A stretch of DNA of 64,000 nucleotides from Mesorhizobium koreense (lineage in GTDB: Bacteria > Pseudomonadota > Alphaproteobacteria > Rhizobiales > Rhizobiaceae). The stretch covers positions 496,001-560,000 of the forward strand of contig NZ_CP134228.1 of NCBI RefSeq assembly GCF_031656215.1, read 5' to 3'. Positions 16,386 to 25,448 of this stretch are shown one piece after another (position 1 is the stretch's first letter; each line of letters starts with the position of its first letter). The translations under genes and the position numbers were made by a program. The notes beneath the pieces are model-generated. The model did no database searches. It saw only the letters and a program-made list of their open reading frames with translations, and was not told the DNA's origin.

Positions 16386-17630
16386 TTACTGTTTCATGCC
16401 CATCCGCTTTCTTTGCAGGAAAGCGCGAACCGAAGGGTCATGCTCAAGGCCGATCGCCCGATCGTAAGCGGCCGCAGCCTCGATCTTTTTGCCGACACGG
16501 ACAAGGATTTCCGCGCGCGCGGCCCAATAGGGCTGATAGTCGGCGAGGCGCGAATCGTCGCCAAGTTCATCCAGAACGGCAAGCGCGCCATCGGCATGAC
16601 CTGCCTGCGCGAGCGCCACGGCGCGATTCACAGCCACGACGGGCGAGGGAACCATCGAGGCGAGTATTCCATAGAGGTCGACGATCGCCTTCCAGTCCGC
16701 CTGCCCTGTGCTGCGCCGGACCACATGAGCGGATTGTATCGCCGCCTCGACCTGATAGCGGCCCGGCCGCTGCATGACGGAGGACTTGAGCAACAATTCC
16801 TCCGCCTCGCCGATCAGGTCCTGGTTCCATTTGGCCACATCCTGCTCGGCCAGCGGAACGTAGCCGCCGTCGGGATCGCGCCGTGCAACCCGGCGGGCCT
16901 CGGCGAAGAGCATGAGGGAAACAAGCCCGAGCGCTTCCGGCTCTTCAGGCATCAGCGAGGCGACCAGGCGGCCGAGCCAGATCGCCTCGCCGGCGAGTTC
17001 GCGACGTCTCGTCTCGGTGCCGTTCGGATCGGCCCAGCCCTCGGCGAATGCGGCATAGATCGCGGCAAGCACCGCATCCAACCGCTCGGGAAGTTCGGGG
17101 CGGTCGGGGATGTCGAAGGGAATGCCCGTCTCGCGGATGCGTGTCTTGGCACGCACCAGCCGCTGTCCCATTGTGGAGGGCGAGACGAGGAAAGCCGATG
17201 CGATCCTTGCCGCATCGAAGCCGAGTATGGTCTGCAGGATAAGCGGCGCGCGGATGGCGGGGTCGATCGCCGGATGCGCACAGGCGAACATCAACCGCAA
17301 ACGCTCGTCCGGAATGCCGCCCTCCTCAACCCCTTCGCCCGCCTCCTCCGCGATCAGCTTCAGATGCGGGTCCGCATTGATTCGGGTCTTCTCTTTGCGA
17401 ATGCCGTCGATTACCTTGCGCCGCGCCGTCGCCAGAAGCCACGCTTCCGGATTGTCCGGGATACCGGAAGCGGGCCAGTGGGCGAGCGCCGAAGCAAACG
17501 CATCGGCAAGAGCATCCTCGGCTGCGGTCACGTCGCGGGTGCGGGCTGAAAGAAAGGCGACGAGCTTGCCGTAGCTACGCCGGGCAGTGCCCTCGGCTGT
17601 CGCTCGCGCCTCATCTTCGGTGCCGCGCAT
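16386..17630 (-). CDS. ECF sigma factor with C-terminal TPR-like domain (ECF42 type)
   Basis: 414 residues, much longer than ordinary ECF factors. Regions 2 and 4 occupy about residues 15-180 (AEDALADAFASALAHWP, DAARIASAFLVSPSTMGQRLVRAK). The remaining 230 residues contain the DUF6596/TPR-like part (WLGRLVASLMPEEPEALGL). This architecture and the adjacent YCII/DGPF gene define group ECF42. It has no anti-sigma factor; activity is thought to be controlled by the C-terminal domain. Confidence 0.9.
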   Translation of the reverse strand: MRGTEDEARATAEGTARRSYGKLVAFLSARTRDVTAAEDALADAFASALAHWPASGIPDNPEAWLLATARRKVIDGIRKEKTRINADPHLKLIAEEAGEGVEEGGIPDERLRLMFACAHPAIDPAIRAPLILQTILGFDAARIASAFLVSPSTMGQRLVRAKTRIRETGIPFDIPDRPELPERLDAVLAAIYAAFAEGWADPNGTETRRRELAGEAIWLGRLVASLMPEEPEALGLVSLMLFAEARRVARRDPDGGYVPLAEQDVAKWNQDLIGEAEELLLKSSVMQRPGRYQVEAAIQSAHVVRRSTGQADWKAIVDLYGILASMVPSPVVAVNRAVALAQAGHADGALAVLDELGDDSRLADYQPYWAARAEILVRVGKKIEAAAAYDRAIGLEHDPSVRAFLQRKRMGMKQ

Positions 17631-17643
17631 TGTCGTCAGATGG

Positions 17644-17988
17644 TCAATACCAGAGCGGCCTTACCTCGACCGTGCCGTGGCCGGCCGTAGGGCAGCGTGC
17701 CGCCCAAGAAAGGGCCGAATCCATGTCCGGCGTCTCGATCATGTAGTAACCGCCGAGCTGCTCCTTGGTGTCGGCATAGGGTCCGTCGACCACCTGCTGC
17801 CTGCCATCCTTGAGACGCACCAAGGTCGCCGTCTCGGTCGGTCGCAGACGGCCACCGCCAAGCCAGACGCCGGCCTTTTTCATGGCCTCCGTATAAGCGG
17901 TGTAGGCTGCGGTCGTCTTCGTCTGGGCTGGCTCATCGGCGGCGGCCATACCCTTTTCGTCGATGTAAAGCATCAGCATGTACTTCAT
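17644..17988 (-). CDS. YCII-related (DGPF) domain protein
   Basis: 114 residues beginning MKYMLMLYIDE, with the signature VVDGPYADTKEQLGGYY (DGPY here instead of DGPF). These small dimeric proteins are the usual partner and probable target of ECF42 sigma factors, and this gene lies 13 bp upstream of the sigma factor gene on the same strand. The ATG at 17988 is chosen because GGAGACGACG precedes it. The enzymatic role is unknown. Confidence 0.88.
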   Translation of the reverse strand: MKYMLMLYIDEKGMAAADEPAQTKTTAAYTAYTEAMKKAGVWLGGGRLRPTETATLVRLKDGRQQVVDGPYADTKEQLGGYYMIETPDMDSALSWAARCPTAGHGTVEVRPLWY

Positions 17989-18125
17989 CGTCGTCTCCAT
18001 CGTTGGCACGGCCCGTCATGTCGCGAGCCAGACCGATGACGTGCGAATCTTCCGGATTTCGACAGAACCATCGGAATTTGCGCATTTACCGATCCGATGC
18101 GCAAGCTGACAAAAAAGCGGAGACA

Positions 18126-18698
18126 CTACCGGCTCGGCAAGCAGGAAGCGGATTCCGTGTTTACCAATCTCCGGTAAATGCCGAGCGGCGTACCATGATA
18201 GGCGGTGTCGGTTTCCTTGCTAAAACCGAGTTTCCGCGCCAGCCGGATCGAGGCGAGATTGCCGTGGTCGATCAGGCAGACGAAGTCCTGCCTAGCGAAA
18301 TAGTCCTCGCCCCATTGAATGATCGCGGCAAGGGCTTCGCTGGCATAGCCCTTGCCGTGTACGTCAGGAACAAGCGTCCAGCCCATCTCGGGCGTGCCCT
18401 CGATCGCGGGCTCGAGTTCGCGCCTCAATTCGTGGAAACCGGCCTCACCAATGAAGCGGCCCGCTTCCTTCTCTTCGATCGCCCAGAAGCCGAAGCCCAT
18501 CACTGGCCAGTGCCCAGCATAGCGCAGGAAGCGTGTCCATGCCACTTCACGCGAAAACGGCTGGCCGCCGATGTAACGCGTCACCGTCTCGTCGGCCCAC
18601 ATCGAAGCATAGATTTCGAAATCGTGCAGCCGATGGGTACGCAGCAAAAGGCGCTCGGTCTCAATCGATGGACAGGAACGAAGGTCGGAAAGGCTCAA
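18126..18698 (-). CDS. GNAT family N-acetyltransferase
   Basis: 190 residues from a TTG at 18698. It resembles RimJ/RimL-type enzymes: IETERLLLRTHRLHDFE at the start, GEAGFHEL, GWTLVPDVHGKGYASEAL (acetyl-CoA binding) and NLASIRLARKLGF. The TTG overlaps the coaBC stop as TTGA, which mirrors the common ATGA coupling and decided the start. The acceptor substrate is unknown. Confidence 0.82.
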   Translation of the reverse strand: MSLSDLRSCPSIETERLLLRTHRLHDFEIYASMWADETVTRYIGGQPFSREVAWTRFLRYAGHWPVMGFGFWAIEEKEAGRFIGEAGFHELRRELEPAIEGTPEMGWTLVPDVHGKGYASEALAAIIQWGEDYFARQDFVCLIDHGNLASIRLARKLGFSKETDTAYHGTPLGIYRRLVNTESASCLPSR

Positions 18699-19912
18699 CG
18701 GCCTGCGGCCTGCAGGCGTTCGGCGACCATCGCCGCCAGCCTCTCGGCCACCTCGGTCTTGCCGAGTTCCGGCCATTCCTCGACGCCTGTGGCGGAGACG
18801 ATCCGGACGCGGTTCAGATCCCCGCCCATGACGCCGGTGCCCGCCGACACATCGTTGGCGACGATGAGGTCGGCGCCTTTCTTCTTCAGCTTAGCGCCAG
18901 CGTTCTCCAGGAGGTTCTGGGTCTCGGCGGCAAAGCCAACGACAAGACGCGGGCGCTTGGCTGAGTGTCCCACCTCGGCAAGGATATCGGGATTCTCGAT
19001 CATCTTCAGCGTCGGCGGTTCGGTGCCCGCTGCCTTCTTGATCTTCTCGCCGCATGTATCCGCAGTGCGCCAGTCGGCGACGGCAGCGACCATGACAGCC
19101 GCGTCCACCGGAAGCGCTGCCATCACCGCATCGTGCATCTGGCGCGCGCTTTCCACATGGACCGTATCGACACCGATCGGATCGGGGATCGAGACCGGGC
19201 CGGAGACGAGCCGTACCTCCGCGCCGAGCGCGGCGAGTGCTGCGGCGATGGCATGGCCCTGCTTTCCGGAGGAACGATTGGCGATATAGCGGACCGGGTC
19301 GATCGGCTCGTGCGTCGGTCCCGAGGTGACAACGATCTTCCTGCCCGCGAGCGGCTTCGGCCGTCCGTCGAGCAGTTCTTCCACCGCGGCAACGATGGCC
19401 AGCGGCTCTGCCATGCGGCCTTCGCCGACCTCGCCGCTTTCGGCCATCTCGCCCTTTTCCGGCCCGACGAAACGGATGCTGTCGCCGGCAAGGACGGCGC
19501 GGTTGCGGCGCGTCGCCGGATGATCCCACATCCGAGGGTTCATCGCCGGCGCGATCAGGACGGGCTTGTCGGTCGCCATCAGGACGGCCGAGGCGAGATC
19601 GTCCGCATGGCCGCCTGCCATTTTCGCCATGAGATCGGCGGTCGCCGGTGCGACGACAATCAGATCAGCCTCGCGCGACAGGCGGATATGGCCGACATCG
19701 TGCTCGTCGTCGCGATCGAAGAGTTCGGTGAAAACCTTGCCGCCGGTGAGTGCGCCGACCGAAAGCGGTGTGACGAAATGCTGTGCGCCCGCCGTCATCA
19801 CCGCGCGCACCGAAGCGCCGCGCTCACACAGCCGGCGGATCAGGTCAAGCGCCTTGTAGGCCGCGATGCCGCCGCCGATGATGAGCAGAATGCGCTTGCT
19901 GGAGAGGCCCAT
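18695..19912 (-). CDS. coaBC: Bifunctional phosphopantothenoylcysteine decarboxylase/phosphopantothenate-cysteine ligase
   Basis: 405 residues. The CoaC flavoprotein half has GGGIAAYKALDLIRRL at the start and the PAMNPRMW substrate clamp. The CoaB half has VTSGPTHEPIDPVRYIANRSSGK (key part NRSSGK). It makes 4'-phosphopantetheine for coenzyme A. The start at 19912 has GAGGAA five bases upstream; an ATG at 19930 has none. It lies 77 bp after ubiB on the same strand. Confidence 0.95.
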   Translation of the reverse strand: MGLSSKRILLIIGGGIAAYKALDLIRRLCERGASVRAVMTAGAQHFVTPLSVGALTGGKVFTELFDRDDEHDVGHIRLSREADLIVVAPATADLMAKMAGGHADDLASAVLMATDKPVLIAPAMNPRMWDHPATRRNRAVLAGDSIRFVGPEKGEMAESGEVGEGRMAEPLAIVAAVEELLDGRPKPLAGRKIVVTSGPTHEPIDPVRYIANRSSGKQGHAIAAALAALGAEVRLVSGPVSIPDPIGVDTVHVESARQMHDAVMAALPVDAAVMVAAVADWRTADTCGEKIKKAAGTEPPTLKMIENPDILAEVGHSAKRPRLVVGFAAETQNLLENAGAKLKKKGADLIVANDVSAGTGVMGGDLNRVRIVSATGVEEWPELGKTEVAERLAAMVAERLQAAGR

Positions 19913-19989
19913 ATGCTTCCTCATCTCCATTCAGTCGCTGAACGCGTACTCCTCATAGCTTAAGAAAGGCAGAGCACGGAACTGATGAT

Positions 19990-21564
19990 CTACCAGAAAT
20001 GCCAAAGCGCGACGAAGGCGACAATCGCAATCACCCATAGCGCGGCACGACCCCAGCGCGTGTGTCGGGCCTCGGCCTTGCCGATGGCGCGGGCGGTATC
20101 CGCGTCGAAACGCAGGCCGTTCTCTGCCATCGCATCGATCTCGCGCGACAGGCGCTCGGCGCGGGCGGCCAGGTCGGGGGCCTGGCGGGCGAGCGAGAGG
20201 AGCGCGTTGGCGCCGTCGCGTGCATCGATGAGGAGCGCCTTCGGGCCGAGATTGTCGCGGATCCAGCCGCCGACCACCGGCTCCGACGCCTTCCACATAT
20301 TGAAGGCGGGATCGAGCGTGCGCGCCACGCCCTCGACCACGACCATCGTCTTCTGGAGGAGCAGGAGTTCCGGCCGCGTCTGCATGTCGAAAAGCTCGGT
20401 TACCTCGAAAAGCAGCGTCAGCAGGCGCGCCATGGAGATGGTTTCGGCCGACTGGCCGTGTATCGGCTCGCCGATGGCGCGGATCGCCTGCGCGAAGGAA
20501 GCGACATCATGCCTGGCGGGTACATAGCCGGCTTCGAAATGCACTTCGGCAACGCGGCGGTAGTCGCGCACGATGAAGCCGTAGAGGATCTCGGCCAGAT
20601 AGCGCCGCTCCTTCTTGCCGAGCCGCCCGGTGATGCCGAGATCGACGGCGGCGATGGTGCCGTCCGCCTCGACGAACAGATTGCCCGGATGCATGTCGGC
20701 ATGGAAGAATCCGTCGCGCAGCGTATGGCGCAAGAAGGACTGGATGAGCGTCGCCGCCAACGTCTTCAGGTCGTGACCGGCGGCTGCAAGTACCTCTACA
20801 TTCGACATCTTGACGCCGTCGATCCATTCGAGCGTCAGCACGTCGCGTCCCGTGCGCTCCCAGTCGACGGCAGGGACGCGGAAGCCCGGATCGTCCTTGG
20901 TATTTTCCGCCAGTTCCGAAAGGGCCGCTGCTTCCAGCCGCAAATCCATCTCCATTCGGGTCGTCTGGGCAAGCGTCTCCGCCACCTCGACCGGCCGCAG
21001 CCGGCGAGAGGAAGCGATGAAGCGCTCTTGCAAGCGCGCGGCGAGGAAATAGCTTTCGAGATCGTTCTGGAAGCGGTGGCGCACGCCCGGACGGATGATC
21101 TTCACGGCGACGCGCCCCGGCACGCGGCCGCTCGTCACCATGGCCTCATGAACCTGTGCGATGGAAGCCGCCGCGACCGGTTCGCCGAAGCGCTCGAACA
21201 AATCCTCGACGGGACGGCCGAGCGACGCCTCGATCGATGCGACGGCCTCGGCGCGGGGAAAGGTCGCCATGCGGTCCTGCAGGCCGGCGAGATCCAGCGC
21301 CATCTCCTTGCCGACCACATCCGGACGCGTGGCGAGGAACTGGCCGAGCTTGACATAGGACGGCCCGAGCCGCTCGACGGCGCCGGCCAGCCTTTCCGAA
21401 CGCTGCTTGCGCGTCGCGCGCCGGCGGGCCAGCGCCTTCGACACGCGCCAGGCGACTTTCGGCGGGCCGGAAAGCTCGTCGCCCGGCAACGAGGCAAGCA
21501 CGCCCTCGCGCGCCAGCACCCAGCCGGCGCGAATGAGGCGAAGCGACGCGCCGATCGTGCTCAT
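19990..21564 (-). CDS. ubiB: UbiB, ubiquinone biosynthesis atypical kinase
   Basis: 524 residues. ABC1/ADCK-type protein-kinase-like motifs are present: YVKLGQFLATRPD (KxGQ), AAASIAQVH, the lysine in VAVKIIRPG, EMDLRLEA, HADMHPGNLF and DLGITGR. A C-terminal membrane segment (LWVIAIVAFVALWHF) anchors it. It supports aerobic ubiquinone synthesis, probably by mobilising lipid intermediates. It begins 13 bp after ubiE. Confidence 0.95.
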   Translation of the reverse strand: MSTIGASLRLIRAGWVLAREGVLASLPGDELSGPPKVAWRVSKALARRRATRKQRSERLAGAVERLGPSYVKLGQFLATRPDVVGKEMALDLAGLQDRMATFPRAEAVASIEASLGRPVEDLFERFGEPVAAASIAQVHEAMVTSGRVPGRVAVKIIRPGVRHRFQNDLESYFLAARLQERFIASSRRLRPVEVAETLAQTTRMEMDLRLEAAALSELAENTKDDPGFRVPAVDWERTGRDVLTLEWIDGVKMSNVEVLAAAGHDLKTLAATLIQSFLRHTLRDGFFHADMHPGNLFVEADGTIAAVDLGITGRLGKKERRYLAEILYGFIVRDYRRVAEVHFEAGYVPARHDVASFAQAIRAIGEPIHGQSAETISMARLLTLLFEVTELFDMQTRPELLLLQKTMVVVEGVARTLDPAFNMWKASEPVVGGWIRDNLGPKALLIDARDGANALLSLARQAPDLAARAERLSREIDAMAENGLRFDADTARAIGKAEARHTRWGRAALWVIAIVAFVALWHFW

Positions 21565-21577
21565 GCGGCGCGATCCG

Positions 21578-22354
21578 TCAAAGCTTCCAGCCCGAATGCA
21601 GTGCCGCGATGCCGCCCGAATAGTTGCGCCAGGTGACGCGATCGAACCCGGCGGCGCGGATCATGGCGGCGAAATTCGCCTGATTGGGGAATTTTCGGAT
21701 CGACTCGACCAGATAGCGATAGGAATCCGGGTCGCCCGCCACGATGCCGCCGATGCGCGGGATGGCGTTGAACGACCATGCCTCATAGGCGCGGTCGAGC
21801 AGGGGCATCTCGACTTCGGAGAATTCGAGGCAGAGGAAGCGGCCGCCCGGCTTCAGCACGCGGTAGGCCTCGGCAAGCGCGGCGTCGATCCTCGGCACGT
21901 TGCGGATGCCGAAGGCGATCGTATAGGCGTCGAAGGAATTGTCTGCGAAAGGCAGTTCCTCCGCGTTCGCCTCGACGAAATCGACATTCTCCGCAACGTG
22001 GCGGCGTGTCGCCCGATCCTGGCCGACGGCGAGCATGGAGCCGTTGATGTCGAGCACCGTGACATGGGCGGCCCGGTTCGAGGCCTCGACGATGCGGAAA
22101 GCGATGTCGCCGGTGCCGCCGGCAACGTCGAGCGCCTTCCAGCCCGCCCGCTTCGGCGGGTTGAGCCAGGCGACCATGCCGTCCTTCCACAGCCGGTGCA
22201 GCCCGCCCGACATCAGGTCGTTCATCAGGTCGTAGCGTTCGGCGACGCGGTGGAAAACCGTGTCGACCAGTCCCTGCTTCTCGCCATCGGCGACCGGGCG
22301 GAAACCGAAGGAGGTCCGCATGCCTTCGCCGGCGGCAGCGCGTTGTTCCGACAT
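21578..22354 (-). CDS. ubiE: Demethylmenaquinone/2-methoxy-6-polyprenyl-benzoquinol methyltransferase
   Basis: 258 residues. The SAM motif [13 protein letters not shown] and the UbiE signatures [13 protein letters not shown] and [12 protein letters not shown], with C-terminus [12 protein letters not shown], match rhizobial UbiE along the whole length. It carries out the C-methylation in ubiquinone synthesis. The start at 22354 ([11 protein letters not shown]) has AGGACATAGGA ahead. It is the first gene of ubiE-ubiB-coaBC-GNAT. Confidence 0.95.
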   Translation of the reverse strand: MSEQRAAAGEGMRTSFGFRPVADGEKQGLVDTVFHRVAERYDLMNDLMSGGLHRLWKDGMVAWLNPPKRAGWKALDVAGGTGDIAFRIVEASNRAAHVTVLDINGSMLAVGQDRATRRHVAENVDFVEANAEELPFADNSFDAYTIAFGIRNVPRIDAALAEAYRVLKPGGRFLCLEFSEVEMPLLDRAYEAWSFNAIPRIGGIVAGDPDSYRYLVESIRKFPNQANFAAMIRAAGFDRVTWRNYSGGIAALHSGWKL

Positions 22355-22549
22355 TCCTATGTCCTGTCCTGAAAACGGCGGGACCATAACCGATCGAAAT
22401 CCGGGGCGCTATCGTCAAAGCCGCGATGAACGGACGCGTGGTAAACCGCGCGGATCGCATAAAACTGTGGTCGGGCGGTCATGCGGGATTTGTCGGCGGG
22501 CTCCCAGCCGTTAGTATCTTCCGGATATCGCGAAATCGAGGGACAGGAA

Positions 22550-23179
22550 ATGCAGGGCGTGACCGTCGTCGACCACCCGCTGGTGCAGCACAAGCTGACG
22601 ATCATGCGCAGCAAGGAAACCTCGACCGCAGGCTTCCGGCGCCTGCTGCGCGAGATATCGCTGCTGCTCGGCTACGAGGTGACGCGCAATCTGGAACTGA
22701 CGACCAAGACCATCGAGACGCCGCTGACGACGATGGAAGCGCCGACGCTGGAAGGCAAGAAGCTGGTTTTCGCCTCGGTGCTTCGGGCCGGCAACGGCCT
22801 GCTCGAAGGGCTGCTCGATCTCGTGCCGGCCGCACGCGTCGCCCATATCGGGCTTTACCGCGACCATGAGACTCTTGAGGCGATAGAGTATTTCTTCAAG
22901 GCGCCGAGCGACCTCGCCGACAGGCTGATCATCATCGTCGATCCGATGCTGGCGACCGCCAACTCGGCAATCGCGGCGGTGGAGATGCTGAAGGCGCGCG
23001 GCGCGACCAATATGCGCTTTCTGTGCCTGCTTGCCGCGCCGGAGGGGATCGAGCGCTTCACCAGGGCGCATCCGGATGTGCCGGTCTTCACCGCGGCGAT
23101 CGACGAGCGCCTCAACGAGGTGGGGTATATCCTCCCCGGCCTGGGCGACGCGGGTGACCGCATGTACGGCACCAAATAG
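22550..23179 (+). CDS. upp: Uracil phosphoribosyltransferase
   Basis: 209 residues. The start [20 protein letters not shown], the [13 protein letters not shown] segment, the PRPP loop [11 protein letters not shown] and the C-terminal [11 protein letters not shown] are all standard. It converts uracil and PRPP to UMP. It fits the nucleoside salvage genes further right (deoA would release thymine or uracil), although it is on the opposite strand. GGACAGGAA precedes the ATG. Confidence 0.96.
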   Translation: MQGVTVVDHPLVQHKLTIMRSKETSTAGFRRLLREISLLLGYEVTRNLELTTKTIETPLTTMEAPTLEGKKLVFASVLRAGNGLLEGLLDLVPAARVAHIGLYRDHETLEAIEYFFKAPSDLADRLIIIVDPMLATANSAIAAVEMLKARGATNMRFLCLLAAPEGIERFTRAHPDVPVFTAAIDERLNEVGYILPGLGDAGDRMYGTK

Positions 23180-23323
23180 GCCTGTCTGGAAAATTCTCCG
23201 GAGCGTGTTCAGGCACCGCTAACCGAGATCGGCGGATTTATCGCCGCGAGCGGCCGGTACGACGCAAATTAAGGCGCCGGTGAGGGCGGGCAGGATAGGC
23301 TCGGCGCGCTCAGGAACCCGCCG

Positions 23324-23893
23324 ATGAACAAGCTGATCCTCGCAGGCGCCGTCGCCGGCATCGCCGCGTCCATCCCGGCCCTTTACCAGTCGCACCCGCA
23401 GGCATTCGAGGCCATGCTTCGCTTCGGCCTGTCCGGGCGGCAAACAGCGCCGGCGCAGCAAACCCTTCCAGCCGCGCCGCCGAGGCTTGCGGCGGTCCGG
23501 ACGGAAGAACCGGCACTGCTCGGGCGCAAGGTACGGCTCCCAGCCGATCCCCGGGGTCATTTCGCGGCCGAGTTCAGGCTGAACGGGCATGATATCCCGG
23601 CCATGATCGACACCGGTGCGACGGTTGTGGCTATCAACGTCACGACCGCGCGGCGTATCGGCATCGTCTTGACGCCATCGGACTTCACCTATGTCGTCAC
23701 CACCGCCAACGGCAAGGCGAAGGCGGCCGCCGCCACCATCGACGCCATCCAGATCGGCAAGATCTATGTCGACAAGGTGCCGGCCGTGGTGCTGGAGGAC
23801 TCCGCGCTCACCGGCACGCTGGTCGGCATGAGCTTCCTCAAGCGCCTGTCGAAATACGAGGTCGAGAACGGCGCCATGATCCTGCAGCAATAG
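23324..23893 (+). CDS. Clan AA retropepsin-like aspartic protease (TIGR02281 type)
   Basis: 189 residues. An N-terminal membrane segment is followed by a proline/alanine-rich linker and a single-motif aspartic protease domain with MIDTGATVVAINV (DTGA) and LVGMSFLKRL. The domain acts as a dimer in the periplasm, and the physiological substrate is unknown. It is convergent with deoA, with 15 bp between the stops. Confidence 0.88.
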   Translation: MNKLILAGAVAGIAASIPALYQSHPQAFEAMLRFGLSGRQTAPAQQTLPAAPPRLAAVRTEEPALLGRKVRLPADPRGHFAAEFRLNGHDIPAMIDTGATVVAINVTTARRIGIVLTPSDFTYVVTTANGKAKAAAATIDAIQIGKIYVDKVPAVVLEDSALTGTLVGMSFLKRLSKYEVENGAMILQQ

Positions 23894-23908
23894 CAGTAGG
23901 CGCGCCCG

Positions 23909-25222
23909 CTATTCCGCCACCCTGCGCATGACCGGCTTGCGGCGCGACGGCCTCGTCTCGCCGAGCGAATAGGCGGCAAGGATGGTTGCCGCCGCTTCTT
24001 CCGCGCTTGCCTTTGAGCGCGCCCGGACGATCGCCAGCGCATCGCCCTTCGCCACTTCCGCGCCGACCGGCAGCAGGCCGGTTATGCCGACTGCATGATC
24101 GACGGCGTCTTCCGGCTTCCTGCGCCCGCCGCCGAGCCCGACCACCGCAAGCCCGATCTCGCGCGTGGCGATCCCGGTGACATAGCCGCCGCGAGGCGCC
24201 TTCACCGCATGATCCACCTCCGCTTTCGGCAGGAAGGGACTGCAATCCTCGATGAAACCGGAGGGCCCGCCGAGCGCATGCACCATGCGGCCGAAGGTTT
24301 CGGCGGCACGGCCGCCGTCGAGCGCTTCGCGTGCCAGGCGCATCCCGTCGGCATTGGATGCGGCGATGCCAGCGGCGCCCAGCATCTCGGCGGCGAGCGC
24401 CAGCGTCACCTCTTCCAGGCGGTCGTCGCGCCGCCGCCCGGTCAGGAAATCGACGGCATTCTCCACCTCGACGGCGTTGCCGGCGGCGGATGCCAAAGGC
24501 TCGTCCATATTGGTGATCAGTGCGGTGGTCTTCAGCCCGGCGCCGTTCGCGACCTCGACGAGGCTCTTCGCCAGCGCCGAGGCGTCTCGGGCACGCGCCA
24601 TGAAGGCACCGTTGCCGGCCTTGACGTCGAGCACCAGCGACTGGAGCCCTGCGGCGAGTTTCTTCGAGAGGATCGACGCGGTGATGAGCGGGATGGACTC
24701 GACGGTCGCGGTGACGTCGCGGATGGCGTAGAGCCGCTTGTCGGCCGGCGCCAGGTTCGCAGTCTGGCCGATGATGGCGCAGCCGGTCTCGCGCACGGCC
24801 TTGCGGAAAAGCGCACTGTCCGGCTGGCTGACATAGCCGGGGATCGAATCCATCTTGTCGAGCGTGCCGCCGGTATGGCCAAGCCCGCGCCCCGAGATCA
24901 TCGGCACGTAGGCGCCGCAGGAAGCCACGATCGGCGCAAGCATAAGCGAGACATTGTCGCCGACGCCGCCGGTCGAATGCTTGTCGGTGACCGGACCCGG
25001 CAGGTCGGACCATTCCAGCACGTCGCCCGAATCGCGCATGGCGAGCGTCAGCGCCACCGCCTCCTCGCGGCTCATGCCGTTGAAGAAGACGGCCATGGCG
25101 AAGGCGGCGGCCTGCCCCTCCGAAACCGCGCCGGAGACGATGCCCTCGACGAAAGCGGCGATCTCCTCCGCCGGCAGCGGCCTTCCGTCGCGCTTGCGGC
25201 GGATGAATTCGGCGGGAAGCAT
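23909..25222 (-). CDS. deoA: Thymidine phosphorylase
   Basis: 437 residues. The nucleoside phosphorylase signature KHSTGGVGDNVSLMLAP and SGRGLGHTGGTLDKMDSIPG are intact (substrate and phosphate loops). It splits thymidine and deoxyuridine to base and deoxyribose-1-phosphate. It is the last gene of the minus-strand salvage cluster, separated from the upstream aldehyde dehydrogenase gene by 226 bp that hold a palindromic repeat pair. Confidence 0.95.
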   Translation of the reverse strand: MLPAEFIRRKRDGRPLPAEEIAAFVEGIVSGAVSEGQAAAFAMAVFFNGMSREEAVALTLAMRDSGDVLEWSDLPGPVTDKHSTGGVGDNVSLMLAPIVASCGAYVPMISGRGLGHTGGTLDKMDSIPGYVSQPDSALFRKAVRETGCAIIGQTANLAPADKRLYAIRDVTATVESIPLITASILSKKLAAGLQSLVLDVKAGNGAFMARARDASALAKSLVEVANGAGLKTTALITNMDEPLASAAGNAVEVENAVDFLTGRRRDDRLEEVTLALAAEMLGAAGIAASNADGMRLAREALDGGRAAETFGRMVHALGGPSGFIEDCSPFLPKAEVDHAVKAPRGGYVTGIATREIGLAVVGLGGGRRKPEDAVDHAVGITGLLPVGAEVAKGDALAIVRARSKASAEEAAATILAAYSLGETRPSRRKPVMRRVAE

Positions 25223-25267
25223 TAGCGGAGCGCCGCCAAGAATCCGGAGACGCAGTGCTCGGCCGCG

Positions 25268-25422
25268 CCCCCCTCTGTCCTGCCGGACATCTCCCCCACG
25301 AGGGGGGAGATCATGCGCTTCGTTGGTTGCTCTAATTCTGCAACCATGGAGATTGGGGTCGGCCCGAGTGGCAGCTTAATCTCCCCCCTCGTGGGGGAGA
25401 TGTCCGGCAGGACAGAGGGGGG
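25268..25422. repeat. Inverted pair of C/G-rich rhizobial intergenic repeats (between ALDH and deoA)
   Basis: Two copies of about 45 bp face each other at 25268-25312 and 25379-25422, each combining CCCCCTCTGTCCTGCCGGAC with CTCCCCC and GGGGGAGAT. Each copy is itself partly palindromic, so the transcript can form several alternative hairpins. The unit is very common in rhizobial intergenic space. The interval holds no gene. Confidence 0.88.
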
Positions 25423-25448
25423 CAACATAGGGCGCGACATCAAAGCCA

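Noticed and set aside
20062-21636. 524-codon plus-strand frame opposite ubiB
   Set aside because: Antisense shadow of ubiB, which has all kinase-like motifs on the minus strand.
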